A stretch of 64,000 nt of DNA, taken from the NCBI GenBank assembly GCA_021794275.1, contig JAJYRD010000073.1, forward strand, positions 1 to 64,000. The letters are read 5' to 3'. Source of the DNA: Pseudomonadota bacterium (GTDB lineage: Bacteria > Pseudomonadota > Gammaproteobacteria > Acidiferrobacterales > Acidiferrobacteraceae). Position 1 is the first letter of the stretch, and the number at the start of each line of letters is the position of its first letter. The notes beneath the pieces were generated by a model that did no database searches, had not been told where the DNA came from, and was given only the letters and a program-made list of their open reading frames with translations. The translations under genes and the position numbers were made by a program. Positions 51,129-61,149 of this stretch are shown in pieces.

Positions 51129-51947
51129 TTATCCGGCGCCGACCAAGCCGCGCAGGTTTTCCAGCACGGGCCCCGTGGCCGGCCGCACGCCATGCCAGAG
51201 GAGAAAGGACTCGGCCGCCTGCTCGACCAGCATGCCGAGCCCGTCGGCGACCTGGCGGGCGCCGCGGGCCCGGGCATGGGACAAAAACAACTCGGCCTTG
51301 GGACCGTACATCAGGTCGTAGACGATCGCCCCCTCGAAAAGGGAATCAGGGAGCGCGGGGAGCCTCCCGGAAAGCCCGGCGGCCGTGGCGTTGATCACGA
51401 AATCAAAGGGCGCTTCGCTTGCACCCCCGATCACTGCAACGCCCACGCGGGCGTCATGGCATGAGGTGGCTAAATCCCGGGCCCGCTCTGGGCTACGATT
51501 GAAGATGGCGAGATGAGCGATGCCTTCGTCCAGCAAGGGCCCCACGATCCCCTGGGCCGCGCCCCCCGCCCCCACCAGCAAGACCCGGCAGCCCCCCAAG
51601 GACCAGCCGTGATTCACGGTAAAGTCGCGGATGAGGCCTGCACCATCCGTGTTGTCGCCAAACCAACCGCCGCCTTCCTGGGCGAGCGTATTGACCGCGT
51701 GGGCGCGCTCCGCCCGATCCGAAATCCGCGTTGCGAGCGTATAGGCCTCACCCTTCAAGGGGACGGTGATGTTCGCCCCCCGGCCATCTTGTGCGCGGAA
51801 TGCCGACAGGGCCTCCGCGAGACCCTCCGCGCGCACCTCCCGGCGCTCATAGTGGACGTCGCGGCCCGTGAGGCGGCCGAAGGCCTCGTGGATCTGTGGG
51901 GACAGGCTGTGGTCCACGGGGTGGCCCATGACGGCGTAGAGGCTCAT
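51129..51947 (-). CDS. aroE: Shikimate dehydrogenase
   Basis: MSLYAVMGHPVDHSLSPQIHEAFGRLTGRDVHYER...NITVPLKGEA...VLLVGAGGAAQGI; start at 51947. Confidence 0.95.
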   Translation of the reverse strand: MSLYAVMGHPVDHSLSPQIHEAFGRLTGRDVHYERREVRAEGLAEALSAFRAQDGRGANITVPLKGEAYTLATRISDRAERAHAVNTLAQEGGGWFGDNTDGAGLIRDFTVNHGWSLGGCRVLLVGAGGAAQGIVGPLLDEGIAHLAIFNRSPERARDLATSCHDARVGVAVIGGASEAPFDFVINATAAGLSGRLPALPDSLFEGAIVYDLMYGPKAELFLSHARARGARQVADGLGMLVEQAAESFLLWHGVRPATGPVLENLRGLVGAG

Positions 51948-52942
51948 GGCCCCAGAAGATAGCCGAGAAAGGCGGCGTAGAGAAGGCCGCTTGCCATCAT
52001 GTGGTAAGGGCGCAGGGCCGTTGCGCGCATAATGCGCAGCCGCAGGACGGCGACACCTGCGATCGTGATCAGCATGGTGGCGAGCAAGAGCGGGGTCGGA
52101 CGCCAGGGCGTGAGCGTCATGCCGAGGGCGGGCAAGAGGCTCCCTTGAAACACGAGCGCGCCCGTGATGTTGCCGAATGCCAGAGTATCCTGCCGGCGTC
52201 TTATCCAAAGCACGCTATTGACCTTCTCCGGCAACTCGGTCGCGATCGGGACTATGACGAGGGCGAGTATGAGCACCGGCACATGAAGCAGGTGCCCGAG
52301 CTCTTCGATGCCCACCACGAATCCCTGGGCGCCCGCCACAATGAAGGCAAGCCCCAGGACGAGTTGGAAGTAGCGCAACCCAGGGATACGCTCCAACACA
52401 TGCCGCGCCAGATGCAGGCGATTCGCCGCGCTGGTCTCATGACCGGCGGCCACGAGCGCCTTCGAGGCGCGCACGGTGGCGAGCGCATAGGCGGCGTAGC
52501 CCGCAACCAGCACGGCGGCGAGCAGCCGCCGGGGCGCGCCCTCCGGCAGATAGAGCCCCGCCAAGGCCAGGACGAAGAGCACGAGAAACCAGTCGAGATC
52601 GCGCCGCAAGCCCCCGCGCTCGGGGGTGAGCGCGCCGCGCAGCCCCCGGCTCTGCCAAGCCGCGACCCCCATGACACCGAGCGCCAGGGTCGACAGCATG
52701 AGCGGGGCGCCGAGCACGGCCCCCACCGCCAGCCGCTCGCCCGCGCCCTGGCGCAGCGAGGCAAGCAGAGGCACCGCGGTCTCAGGGAGCGCGGTGCCGA
52801 CCGCCGCGAGCAATGAACCCGTTACGCCCTCGGAGACCCCGAACGCCGCGCCCACGTGCTCGATCGCGTTCGTGAAAAGCTCGGCGCCCGCGAGGATCAC
52901 GGGCAAGGCGGCAAGCAGGATGAGGAAGGCGGTCACGCGCAC
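51944..52942 (-). CDS. Sodium/calcium exchanger-family membrane protein
   Basis: GAELFTNAIEHVGAAFGVSEGVTGSLLAAVGTALPETAVPL and VPIATELPEKVNS: two alpha-repeats. Confidence 0.85.
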   Translation of the reverse strand: MRVTAFLILLAALPVILAGAELFTNAIEHVGAAFGVSEGVTGSLLAAVGTALPETAVPLLASLRQGAGERLAVGAVLGAPLMLSTLALGVMGVAAWQSRGLRGALTPERGGLRRDLDWFLVLFVLALAGLYLPEGAPRRLLAAVLVAGYAAYALATVRASKALVAAGHETSAANRLHLARHVLERIPGLRYFQLVLGLAFIVAGAQGFVVGIEELGHLLHVPVLILALVIVPIATELPEKVNSVLWIRRRQDTLAFGNITGALVFQGSLLPALGMTLTPWRPTPLLLATMLITIAGVAVLRLRIMRATALRPYHMMASGLLYAAFLGYLLGP

Positions 52943-52948
52943 CTGCCG

Positions 52949-53578
52949 TCAGTGTGGCGAGTCGAGGACCTTCTCCATTCCCGGAGGCACGGTCTCGGCG
53001 AAGGAGCCGCGCGTGCTGATGCCGGCAAGCCAGCGCGCAAGCCGCGGGTGCTTGCTGCGCCAGTCGTGCGGATAGCGGAAATCGACGTATTCGAGGGCTG
53101 ACGCGAGCCCCAGATCGCCGATCGTAAAACCCTCGCCCACGAGATAGGCCGGGCCCTTCTCGGTCTTGTCGGCCCACGCGAGCGCGCGCGCAATCCTGTC
53201 TTCCTGGCGCGCGATGAATGACTGCGACTTCTCGGCCTGGGGGCGCCGATCCTCCAGGAGACGGGCGACGGTGGCATCGACAATGCCGGTACCCAGGGTG
53301 TTCCAGAGCTGCGCCCGCAGGCGCTCCGCGTCTGCCTGCGGGATCAGGCGCTCGGGCGTCAGGGTATCGATATACTCGATGAGCAGGGCCGAATCGAACA
53401 GGACCCGGCCATCGTCGGTCTCCAGGACCGGGACCTTGCCGAGCGGATTCAAGGCCGCAATGTGATTGCCGGCCTCGTGTGGACTCTCCTGAACCCATTC
53501 GAAGCGGATGTTCTTCTCGCGCAAGGCGATGCGGACCTTGCGTACATAAGGCGACGTGGCATGACCGTAGAGCTTCAC
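52949..53578 (-). CDS. Glutathione S-transferase family protein
   Basis: MKLYGHATSPYVRKVRIALREKNIRFEWVQ...NPLGKVPVLETDDGRVLFDSALLIEYID. Confidence 0.92.
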   Translation of the reverse strand: MKLYGHATSPYVRKVRIALREKNIRFEWVQESPHEAGNHIAALNPLGKVPVLETDDGRVLFDSALLIEYIDTLTPERLIPQADAERLRAQLWNTLGTGIVDATVARLLEDRRPQAEKSQSFIARQEDRIARALAWADKTEKGPAYLVGEGFTIGDLGLASALEYVDFRYPHDWRSKHPRLARWLAGISTRGSFAETVPPGMEKVLDSPH

Positions 53579-54474
53579 AAAGACCTCCCAAGATAGGCGG
53601 CGACCAGACCCACGAAGACGCTGCCGCCGAACCAGTTGTTATTCAGAAAGGCATGAAAGCAGTCGAGGGGCCTGCGCTCGCGCAACAGCCCCTGCTCGTA
53701 GACCGCGAACCCCAGGGCCGCCCCCAAACCGCCATCGTACACGGGACCGAGATGCGCCATCACTCCGACGACATACAAGAGACCCAGGGTGATGGCGTGA
53801 TTCAGGGCCACCATGGCCCGATCCCAGCGCCCGAACAGGATGGCGCTCGATTTGACGCCGATCTTCAGGTCATCGTCGCGGTCGGCCATGGCGTAGGCGG
53901 TATCGTAGGCCACGGTCCATGCGATGTTGGCAGCGAAGAGCACCCACGCAAGACGCGGTATGTGCCCGGTCTCGGCGGCGAAGGCCATGGGGATGCCCCA
54001 GCCGAAAGCAAGCCCCAGATAGACCTGCGGAAGATGAGTGAATCGCTTCAGGAAGGGATACGTGGCGGCGAGCGCCACCGCCACGACCGAGAGCTCGATC
54101 GTGTAGGTGTTGAGCCAGAAGGCAAGCATGGCCGCCAGGAGACAGAGCCCAAAGAACAGGGTGAGCGCCGCCCTCGGGCTCACCTCGCCCGCGGCGATCG
54201 GCCGGTCCCGCGTGCGCCAGACGTGCGGGTCGAAGTCACGGTCTGCATAGTCGTTGATGACGCAACCCGCCGAACGCATGATGAGCACGCCCGCGATAAA
54301 TACGGCGACCAGGGCAGGCCTCGGATGTCCCTGGCCCGCGATCCACAGGGCCCAGAGCGTCGGCCACATCAAAAGCAGGCTGCCGATCGGCCGGTGCAGC
54401 CGCATGAGGCGCATATACGTCCCCACGCGCGCCCACCCGCTCGCTCGAACCGTCCCCTCGCCCCTTGCCGCCAT
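53575..54474 (-). CDS. ubiA: 4-hydroxybenzoate polyprenyltransferase
   Basis: MRLMRLHRPIGSLLLMWPTLWALW...GCVINDYADRDFDPHVWRTRDRPIAAG...YDTAYAMADRDDDLKIGVKSSAI. The exact start is uncertain. Confidence 0.92.
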   Translation of the reverse strand: MAARGEGTVRASGWARVGTYMRLMRLHRPIGSLLLMWPTLWALWIAGQGHPRPALVAVFIAGVLIMRSAGCVINDYADRDFDPHVWRTRDRPIAAGEVSPRAALTLFFGLCLLAAMLAFWLNTYTIELSVVAVALAATYPFLKRFTHLPQVYLGLAFGWGIPMAFAAETGHIPRLAWVLFAANIAWTVAYDTAYAMADRDDDLKIGVKSSAILFGRWDRAMVALNHAITLGLLYVVGVMAHLGPVYDGGLGAALGFAVYEQGLLRERRPLDCFHAFLNNNWFGGSVFVGLVAAYLGRSL

Positions 54475-54733
54475 CATCCGCCCCAACGCCCGCGCCCGTG
54501 ATCGGGTCGTAAAGCATCGCATTGTAACGCAGTCCGTGGCCACCGCCGCGACCCACGCTGCCATTTGGGGCCTCGCCCGTGAAACAGGGGGCCTTGAATC
54601 CGTCGAGGCCGGCTGCGCGGGTCCGAGGGAATGGCCTTGATGGTTGGCCGATTTGCGCACGCGCCCCAGACTTGACGAGATGGGCCCAAAACGCGATCGT
54701 TGAGGCCACTGATCTCACATGAGAGGGTGCCTC

Positions 54734-54973
54734 ATGGCCGGTAGCCTGCATGTCCACGGTCTCGATGACGAGCTGATAGCGCGCCTAAAGCGACGGGCCG
54801 CGCGTCACGGGCGATCGGCCGAGGCCGAGCATCGCGAGATACTTCGCCAAGCCCTCGGGAGCGAAGCGGAGACGTCCTTCGAGACGCTTGCCTGTGAACT
54901 GCGAAAACTCACGAAGCACCGGCCCCATACCCCGTCCGAGATCCTGCTGCGCGAAGGTCGCGACGAGCGGTGA
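54734..54973 (+). CDS. FitA/Phd-like ribbon-helix-helix antitoxin
   Basis: MAGSLHVHGLDDELIARLKRRAARHGRSAEAEHREILRQAL, typical Arc/FitA-like RHH. Confidence 0.8.
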   Translation: MAGSLHVHGLDDELIARLKRRAARHGRSAEAEHREILRQALGSEAETSFETLACELRKLTKHRPHTPSEILLREGRDER

Positions 54974-55150
54974 CGGGTTGCGTCATCGGCGCGAGCGTCG
55001 CCCTCAAGCGGGTCATCGAAGAGGACACCTCGGCCTCGCTCGTGGCCCATGACACGGACCGGCAACAGGCCCTTTCTCGCGAGATTTCCATGCGCATTAT
55101 TAGCAAAAAAGCAAGATCGGGCGACCAGCGCCGTCAATATGGGCGCCCCA
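54970..55150 (+). pseudogene. Truncated PIN-domain (VapC-like) toxin
   Basis: GTG overlapping the antitoxin stop; VIGASVALKRVIEEDTSASLVAHD resembles the PIN N-terminus (V(I/V)DASVALKW) with Asp replaced by Gly; homology ends after ~35 aa. Confidence 0.65.
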
Positions 55151-55300
55151 GGTCGGCCTGCTGCCTGAAACCGAGAAGATATCCCCGCCCGAAACCCTAC
55201 GGTCATCGCAAGCAAGGCCGAGAAGGTCCCGCGTCGCGGCAACCGCTCCCTTACGATCATCCGACGGCGGAAATGGCCTTCAGTAGGGCGGGGTTTGACC
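55140..55300 (+). pseudogene. Decayed copy of an AbrB/VapB antitoxin gene
   Basis: Shares AAGGCCGAGAAGGTCCCGCGTCGCGG (55214-55239) and GGCCTGCTGCCtgaaACCGAG with the intact antitoxin gene immediately downstream (55482-55507). Confidence 0.65.
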
Positions 55301-55364
55301 GGCACCCTGGTACGTATTACTCTAAGAAGTAATACGCTGGATACACCCTTGTGAGGAGGTCGTC

Positions 55365-55592
55365 ATGCGGATTACAAGCAAAGGCCAAGTCACCATCCCC
55401 GTCGACATCCGACTCAAGGCCGGTCTGCTGCCCAACACCGAGGTGGAGTTCGTTGTGCGGGGTCAGACCGTCATTGTAAGGAAGGCCGAGAAGGTCCCGC
55501 GTCGCGGGCGACAGTTGCTTGCGGTCATGCGTGGCAAGGCAACCACACGTCTTAGCACCGACGAAATCATGGCCTTGACGCGGGGCGCCTGA
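55365..55592 (+). CDS. vapB: AbrB/MazE-type antitoxin (VapB)
   Basis: MRITSKGQVTIPVDIRLKAGLLPNTEVEFVVRGQTVIVRKA, SpoVT/AbrB fold. Confidence 0.88.
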   Translation: MRITSKGQVTIPVDIRLKAGLLPNTEVEFVVRGQTVIVRKAEKVPRRGRQLLAVMRGKATTRLSTDEIMALTRGA

Positions 55593-55605
55593 GGACGAAC
55601 CGCTC

Positions 55606-56010
55606 ATGGGTGCCATCTTGGTCGATAGCAACGTCATTCTGGATGTTGTGACCGAGGATCCCCGGTGGTACGAATGGTCGGCTGCCCAATTGGGGCACCT
55701 GGCCGAGCGACACATACTCGCCATCAACCCCATCATCTACAGCGAAGTCTCTATCGGGTTTGATCGGATCGAAGACCTGGATCAGGCCGTACCGCAGGAG
55801 TTTTTCCGTCGCGACCCCCTGCCCTGGGAGGCGGGATTTCTCGCTGGGAAATGCTTTATCCGATATCGCCACTCCGGAGGCGAACGACGCTCGCCCCTCC
55901 CGGATTTTTACATTGGCGCGCACGCAGCCATCCACCAGATGGCGCTCCTGACCCGTGACGCCCATCGGTACAAGACCTATTTCCCGAAACTCACGTTGAT
56001 CGCCCCTTGA
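55606..56010 (+). CDS. vapC: PIN-domain toxin (VapC)
   Basis: MGAILVDSNVILDVVTEDPRW...LPDFYIGAHAAIHQMALLTRDAHRYKTYFPKLTLI; acidic PIN residues retained. Confidence 0.9.
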   Translation: MGAILVDSNVILDVVTEDPRWYEWSAAQLGHLAERHILAINPIIYSEVSIGFDRIEDLDQAVPQEFFRRDPLPWEAGFLAGKCFIRYRHSGGERRSPLPDFYIGAHAAIHQMALLTRDAHRYKTYFPKLTLIAP

Positions 56011-56821
56011 ACACTTGTCCGCGCATTCCCCTTCTTAGGCGAGTTCCATGCCAGCCTTGCGCCAAGAGGGGGTCAAGCGGACGGTTTGGTTTTGTGCTAC
56101 AGCGGACATATCGCACAGGGAGCACTTGGCAAAAACCAAGAGCGATCACTTTTAATATAGGGGCGGAAGGCTCCGAATTTACGCCCAGTGAGACCGCATA
56201 AGACGCAATCATGGCAACATGCTTTCGCAATGGTCGTTGACCTGGGAAACCCTCGCTACAAGCCCAACAAGGGTTTAGCGGTGGGAGACTTCATTCTCTC
56301 CGGTTTTGGCGACTTGACGCTCCCGCCGATTTAGGTCGCTAAAGACTCGCCGGCCCCCGCCGTGCTGGGCCTTCCCGAAACGGCCATGTCACGAGCCTCG
56401 TCTTGGAGCGCCCCGGAGCCCTCGACACAGTCATGACGGTCCGGTTGCACAAATGCCTTTTTGGCCTTGGTCGAGCTGCATGTGAGTCGGCCGGCCATAG
56501 GCTGGTGACATCCGAGAGGTCGAGTTTGCTCGCGATCAGGAAGACCACGGCACGGATGGGCCACCGTCACTTACCCGGCCTCCTGACGGCTCCAGGGAGA
56601 AGGTTAAGGGCCGGGGCGCCGCACCTCATGTACGACAACTGCGGACAAATTTTCAGGAACCCGCGCGTGACCCCGGTCGTGAAAGCCAACGTTACCGATG
56701 TCGGGTGTCGACGCAAGAAGAACTTGCCGAACCGGCACGCCTGAGCGCCACCCTCCATTCGCCCGAATGGTCAAAGCATGCCAACTGTGATAGGTGACAT
56801 GTAACCCCATGGAGGTTCGTT

Positions 56822-57046
56822 ATGGCCTCGACACCGAAGTCCAGGCCCTCGCAGATGAAGGTGCGGAAGCATCGCGAGCGCCTGCGATCACAAGGCCTGC
56901 GGCCCATCCCGATTTGGATCCCCGATGTGCGCGCGCCCTCCTTTCGATCAGAGATGCACCGGCAGTCGTTCGCCGTGGCGGCAAGCGGCTAGGCCCGCGA
57001 AGATCAGGCGTTTATCGATGCCGTGTCGGGCTGGGACGATGAATGA
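56822..57046 (+). pseudogene. MazE-family (DUF3018-like) antitoxin interrupted by an in-frame TAG
   Basis: MASTPKSRPSQMKVRKHRERLRSQGLRPIPIWIPDVRAPSFRSEMHRQSFAVAASG*AREDQAFIDAVSGWDDE*; TAG at 56990-56992; the distal stop overlaps the mazF ATG (ATGA). Confidence 0.8.
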
Positions 57047-57510
57047 GGCGCGGCGACATCTGGACCGTTGCGGGCAGCAGAACATACGCAGGCAAACCGC
57101 GCTCCGTCGTCGTTGTGCAGGATGACAGTTTCGACGCTACCGACTCGATTACCATATGGGCCTTCACGGCCGACGAGACCGAAGCCCCTCTGTTCCGCCT
57201 GCTGGTGGAGCCGAACCCATACAATGGCCTGCGTTCTGCGTGTCGCCTAATGGTGGACAAGATCACCGCCATGCCGAAATCCAAGATCGGCTCACATATC
57301 GATCGCTTGGATAACGCGGATATTCTGCGACTCAATCGCACGATCCTCGTCTTCCTCGGGTTGGCCGCATCTCGGGAAACAAGGCGGCGGCCATGGGCCA
57401 TTTTGGAGCGCCTAAGCGCCCCACCGCTTCGATATTTCATGAGTCCGAGCAAGCCCTTAAGGGGTCGGTCTTCCAAAAGCGCCATACCGAAAAGACGGCT
57501 CTCCCTATAG
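57043..57510 (+). CDS. mazF: MazF/PemK-family toxin (endoribonuclease)
   Basis: MRRGDIWTVAGSRTYAGKPRSVVVVQDDSFDATDSITIWAFTADETEAPLFRLLVEP...; the C-terminal ~45 aa after LVFLGLAAS looks like readthrough. Confidence 0.85.
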   Translation: MRRGDIWTVAGSRTYAGKPRSVVVVQDDSFDATDSITIWAFTADETEAPLFRLLVEPNPYNGLRSACRLMVDKITAMPKSKIGSHIDRLDNADILRLNRTILVFLGLAASRETRRRPWAILERLSAPPLRYFMSPSKPLRGRSSKSAIPKRRLSL

Positions 57511-58168
57511 AAAGATCGAAGTATGTCCCTGATCCATCGTTAATTGCGCTCCGGAATGGACCAATATATGTGATTCTTGCCAGACGCCCCATAAGCTTAT
57601 CCACGGCGGAATCATCGACGTTGTCATTACGATTCGGCTGAACGGCCCTGCCGGCCTGTGATGCCCCAAACCCCCATCTCGCCGCTTGGATCTCCCGAGC
57701 CTCTTGGCCAACAAACAATCGAACACCCAACAGGCCGTCGGAACGTCTGCGTATATACAGGACCCGAGTTACGTCACTAGAACGTGGCGGCATCTCGGGC
57801 GATTCAGGCCGGCTCGATCCAATCTCCCCTTCGGATGGGCCCTCCCGGTAGCCATGACATAGCCCCCAGGTGGAAAATGGATTGCCGCTCCGGTCTGGCA
57901 GGCCACCCACACCGACCGCCGTCACGGCCAGGGACGACACCACGATGCCATATAGGAAGTAATGCGTCGGTCCTGCATACAGGACAAGGACAACATCCTC
58001 ACGTTGGCGACCGGCGCGAAGAAACTCAAGAAGGTCCTGCTGCTCAATCCACGCGGCATACTGCTGAGACTGGCGGTCGGGTTTCGTGGCGATTTGTAAT
58101 AGCGCGTTCGCGATTGAACCCGGAGCAGAAAGTCCGGTGGCGGTCGTCGAGGGTCTTCTGGCGCCCAT
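57437..58168 (-). CDS. Hypothetical protein
   Basis: 243 aa minus-strand ORF overlapping the end of mazF; no recognised motif. Confidence 0.35.
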   Translation of the reverse strand: MGARRPSTTATGLSAPGSIANALLQIATKPDRQSQQYAAWIEQQDLLEFLRAGRQREDVVLVLYAGPTHYFLYGIVVSSLAVTAVGVGGLPDRSGNPFSTWGLCHGYREGPSEGEIGSSRPESPEMPPRSSDVTRVLYIRRRSDGLLGVRLFVGQEAREIQAARWGFGASQAGRAVQPNRNDNVDDSAVDKLMGRLARITYIGPFRSAINDGSGTYFDLSIGRAVFSVWRFWKTDPLRACSDS

Positions 58169-58187
58169 GCGCCCTCCTTGTGCCCGC

Positions 58188-58303
58188 CAAGGTTCATATA
58201 TGCAAAAACGACGTTACGACAATCATAATGAGCCCAGTCTTAGGCACCCAGATTTCGCATGCCAATAGAAAGTAACTCCGTTTCTACAAAAATGTACTTT
58301 GCC
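58188..58303. repeat. Imperfect inverted repeat with ~32-nt arms, possible mobile-element ends
   Basis: GCCAAGGTTCATATATGCAAAAACGACGTTAC versus reverse complement of the right arm GGCAAAGTACATTTTTGTAGAAACGGAGTTAC: 23 of 32 identical by hand alignment. Confidence 0.45.
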
Positions 58304-58722
58304 GCCGGGGCCTGGTTGGTATAAGTGGGGCAAACGGATATCTGTTGCCCTATTTGGCGCGGCTCGCCCGGTCAGCCTCTGGGGCCGGTCGCGGTCCCCA
58401 GGCGCAAGCCGCAAAATCTGCAAAGCCAGGCTTGCATCCTGACAGTGGAAAGCTGGCGCCCTCGCGCCCCCCGTATGCGGATCCAACCAGAACGGATTGG
58501 CGCCCTCTCGGCAGCGCATCGTCACCATACTTGGCCAGCACGGACCCTGGGTATCGTGCCAGGCTCTGTGTCTGGCGCTCCACTCCGGCATCGTTGGAAG
58601 GTTTAGAGATTGCTCATACCAGAACCGCAGCGCACGCCCATTCTGCTGAGAAGCCGTGTAAAGCGCCCTGGCGCGAAATAATGACGTGCTGCGGCGGGCG
58701 ATAGGGCGAAACATGTAATCGA

Positions 58723-60786
58723 TTACGCCGACCCGAGTTCATGGCGTTCGCGCAGCCAGCGCCTACGCAGGCCCAGCAAGGGGGCGGAGTCGCCCCGAAC
58801 CAAGGTGGCCGCGGCCCGGGCGACCGCCGGCAGCATGGCCTCGTCGCGCATGAAATCCGCCACGCGAAAGCCCGGGAGGCCGGTCTGGCGGACCCCGAAG
58901 ACCTCGCCCGCGCCGCGCAACTCGAGATCGCGCCGGGCGATGAGAAAGCCATCATCCGTTTCGCGCAGGCAGGCGATGCGCTCGCGCGCCATATCACCCA
59001 GGGGCGGCTTATAGAGCAGCACGCAGTGCCCGGGTAGGCCACCGCGGCCTATACGGCCGCGCAGCTGGTGGAGCTGGGCGAGCCCTAGGCGCTCGGCGTT
59101 CTCGATGACGAGCAGGCTCGCGGCCGGGACATCCACACCCACCTCGATCACGGTGGTCGCCACCAGGACCTGTACCGGGCCGCGCGCGAAGTCCTCCATG
59201 GCCCGATCCTTGTCGGCGGCCTTCATGCGCCCATGGATGAGACCGATGCGAACGCCGGCGAGGGCCTCCGCCAGTTCCGCATGAAGTGCCGCGGCGGCCT
59301 TCAGGTCCTGCTCGCCCTCCTCGATGAGGGGGCAGACCCAGTAGGCCTTGGCGCCCCCAAGGCAGGCGGCGCGCATGCGCGCCACCACCTCCTCGCGACG
59401 ATTCTCCGCAAGCGCCACGGTCGTGACCGGGGCACGCCCCGGCGGTCGCTCGTCCAGGATCGAAAGATCGAGGTCGGCATAGGCGCTCTGCGCGAGCGTG
59501 CGCGGGATGGGGGTGGCACTCATAGCGAGCAGGTGCGCGCGATGCGCGCCGGCCCTACCCTTCGCGGTCAGGGCCTGACGCTCCTGCACACCGAAGCGAT
59601 GCTGCTCGTCAATGACGACGAGACCCAGGCGCAGGAAACCCACCGCCTCCTGAAACATCGCCTGGGTCCCGACCACGAGCCGGGTCTCGCGATCAAGCGC
59701 CTTCGCGCGCTGGGCCTCGGCGCCGGCCCCCAGGCGCATGAGGCCAAGCGGTTCGATACCGAGGGGTCGCAACCAGTGGCCGAGGGTCTCCATATGTTGG
59801 CGCGCAAGGAGTTCGGTCGGGGCCATGACCGCGACCTGGTAGCCTGCTTCGATGACAAGGAGGGCGGCCGCGGCGGCCACCAGGGTCTTGCCGGAGCCCA
59901 CGTCACCTTGGAGCACGCGGCGCATCGGCCGGCCGCCCTCGAGGTCTCGGCGGATCTCCCCGATGACGGTCGTTTGCGCCTTCGTGGGCGTGAACGGCAG
60001 GGTCTCGAGGAACTGCGTGAGCAGGCGCCCCGGCACCCGGCACTTGCGGCCCAAGGACCGTCCCTGCGCATGCCGGAGCGTCAGGAGGTGCGCATGATGG
60101 GTGACGAGCTCCTCGAAGGCCAGTACCGCGCGCGCAGGCGCGAGATCAGCACCCGGGGGCGGCCCATGCAAGAGCCGCAGGGCCGCGGCAAGCGTAAGCC
60201 CGGACGGTCGCAGCGCCTCGGGCAGATACTCCGCGAGGCCCGGTAGCGCAAGCGCGAGTGCCGCGCGGACCGTGCGCCGCAGGGCGTTCATACCGAGGCC
60301 CTCCGTGGTGGGGTAAACCGGCGTGAGCGTCGTCTCCCGCAAGGACGCCTCGCCCGCGCAGCGGTATTCCGGGTGGACCATCTCCGGGCCCTGGGGGCCA
60401 AGCCGCAGCTCGCCATACACGCTCATGCGCGCGCCTACGAAAAACTTGCGTCGCAGCGCGGCATTGAAGTGGAAAAAGCGCAGGCGCAGAAGGCCGCTAT
60501 CGTCCGCGAGCTCGACCAGCAAAGACGGGCGCGCACGCCCGACGGTGGCCTGGGCCAGGATTTCGCCCTCGACGAGGGCGCTTTGCCCGACCCGCAGCCC
60601 ACGGATCGGCACGATGCACGTCCGATCCTCATAGCGCGAGGGCAGGTGGAACAGGAGATCGCCCACGGTCTGGATCTCGAGGCGCGCCAGCCGCTCGGCA
60701 AGCGCGGGTCCTATACCCGGGAGCGCGGTGACCGGACGCTCCCAGGGCGCTTGGGTGAGATCGCTAGCCGAGGTCGAGGATGGCAT
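58723..60786 (-). CDS. recG: ATP-dependent DNA helicase RecG
   Basis: Wedge domain; [50 protein letters not shown]. Confidence 0.96.
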   Translation of the reverse strand: MPSSTSASDLTQAPWERPVTALPGIGPALAERLARLEIQTVGDLLFHLPSRYEDRTCIVPIRGLRVGQSALVEGEILAQATVGRARPSLLVELADDSGLLRLRFFHFNAALRRKFFVGARMSVYGELRLGPQGPEMVHPEYRCAGEASLRETTLTPVYPTTEGLGMNALRRTVRAALALALPGLAEYLPEALRPSGLTLAAALRLLHGPPPGADLAPARAVLAFEELVTHHAHLLTLRHAQGRSLGRKCRVPGRLLTQFLETLPFTPTKAQTTVIGEIRRDLEGGRPMRRVLQGDVGSGKTLVAAAAALLVIEAGYQVAVMAPTELLARQHMETLGHWLRPLGIEPLGLMRLGAGAEAQRAKALDRETRLVVGTQAMFQEAVGFLRLGLVVIDEQHRFGVQERQALTAKGRAGAHRAHLLAMSATPIPRTLAQSAYADLDLSILDERPPGRAPVTTVALAENRREEVVARMRAACLGGAKAYWVCPLIEEGEQDLKAAAALHAELAEALAGVRIGLIHGRMKAADKDRAMEDFARGPVQVLVATTVIEVGVDVPAASLLVIENAERLGLAQLHQLRGRIGRGGLPGHCVLLYKPPLGDMARERIACLRETDDGFLIARRDLELRGAGEVFGVRQTGLPGFRVADFMRDEAMLPAVARAAATLVRGDSAPLLGLRRRWLRERHELGSA

Positions 60787-61147
60787 CCATCTCCACTTTT
60801 GCGCCGCGTGGCAAGGCGGCGACACCGATCGCCGAGCGCGCCGGGTATGGGGGCTTGAAGCGCTCCGCCATGACCTCGTTCACGAGCGGGAAATGCGCAA
60901 GATCAGTAAGGAACACCGAGAGCTTGACGATGTGACGGAACTCGGCCCCGGCCGCCGCGACGACCGCCGCGAGGTTCTCGAACACCTGTACGATCTGGGC
61001 ACGCGGATCCTCCGACACCAAGACCATGGTCGCCGGATCGAGCGGTATCTGGCCCGACAGGAACACGAGCGATCCCGACTTCAGGGCTTGTGAATAGGTG
61101 CCGATGGCGCGCGGCGCCGCGTCGGTCTCGATGACGCGAAAAGACAT
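60764..61147 (-). CDS. ridA: RidA family reactive intermediate/imine deaminase
   Basis: [30 protein letters not shown]...; [21 protein letters not shown]. Confidence 0.94.
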   Translation of the reverse strand: MSFRVIETDAAPRAIGTYSQALKSGSLVFLSGQIPLDPATMVLVSEDPRAQIVQVFENLAAVVAAAGAEFRHIVKLSVFLTDLAHFPLVNEVMAERFKPPYPARSAIGVAALPRGAKVEMDAILDLG

Positions 61148-61149
61148 GA

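Noticed and set aside
56011-56821. Several short ORFs between vapC and mazE (e.g. 56403-56744)
   Set aside because: No motif on either strand; looks like decayed intergenic DNA.
58223-58714. 163-aa minus-strand ORF in the recG gap
   Set aside because: No signature motif, includes the inverted-repeat arm, composition like the surrounding decayed DNA; not called as a gene.
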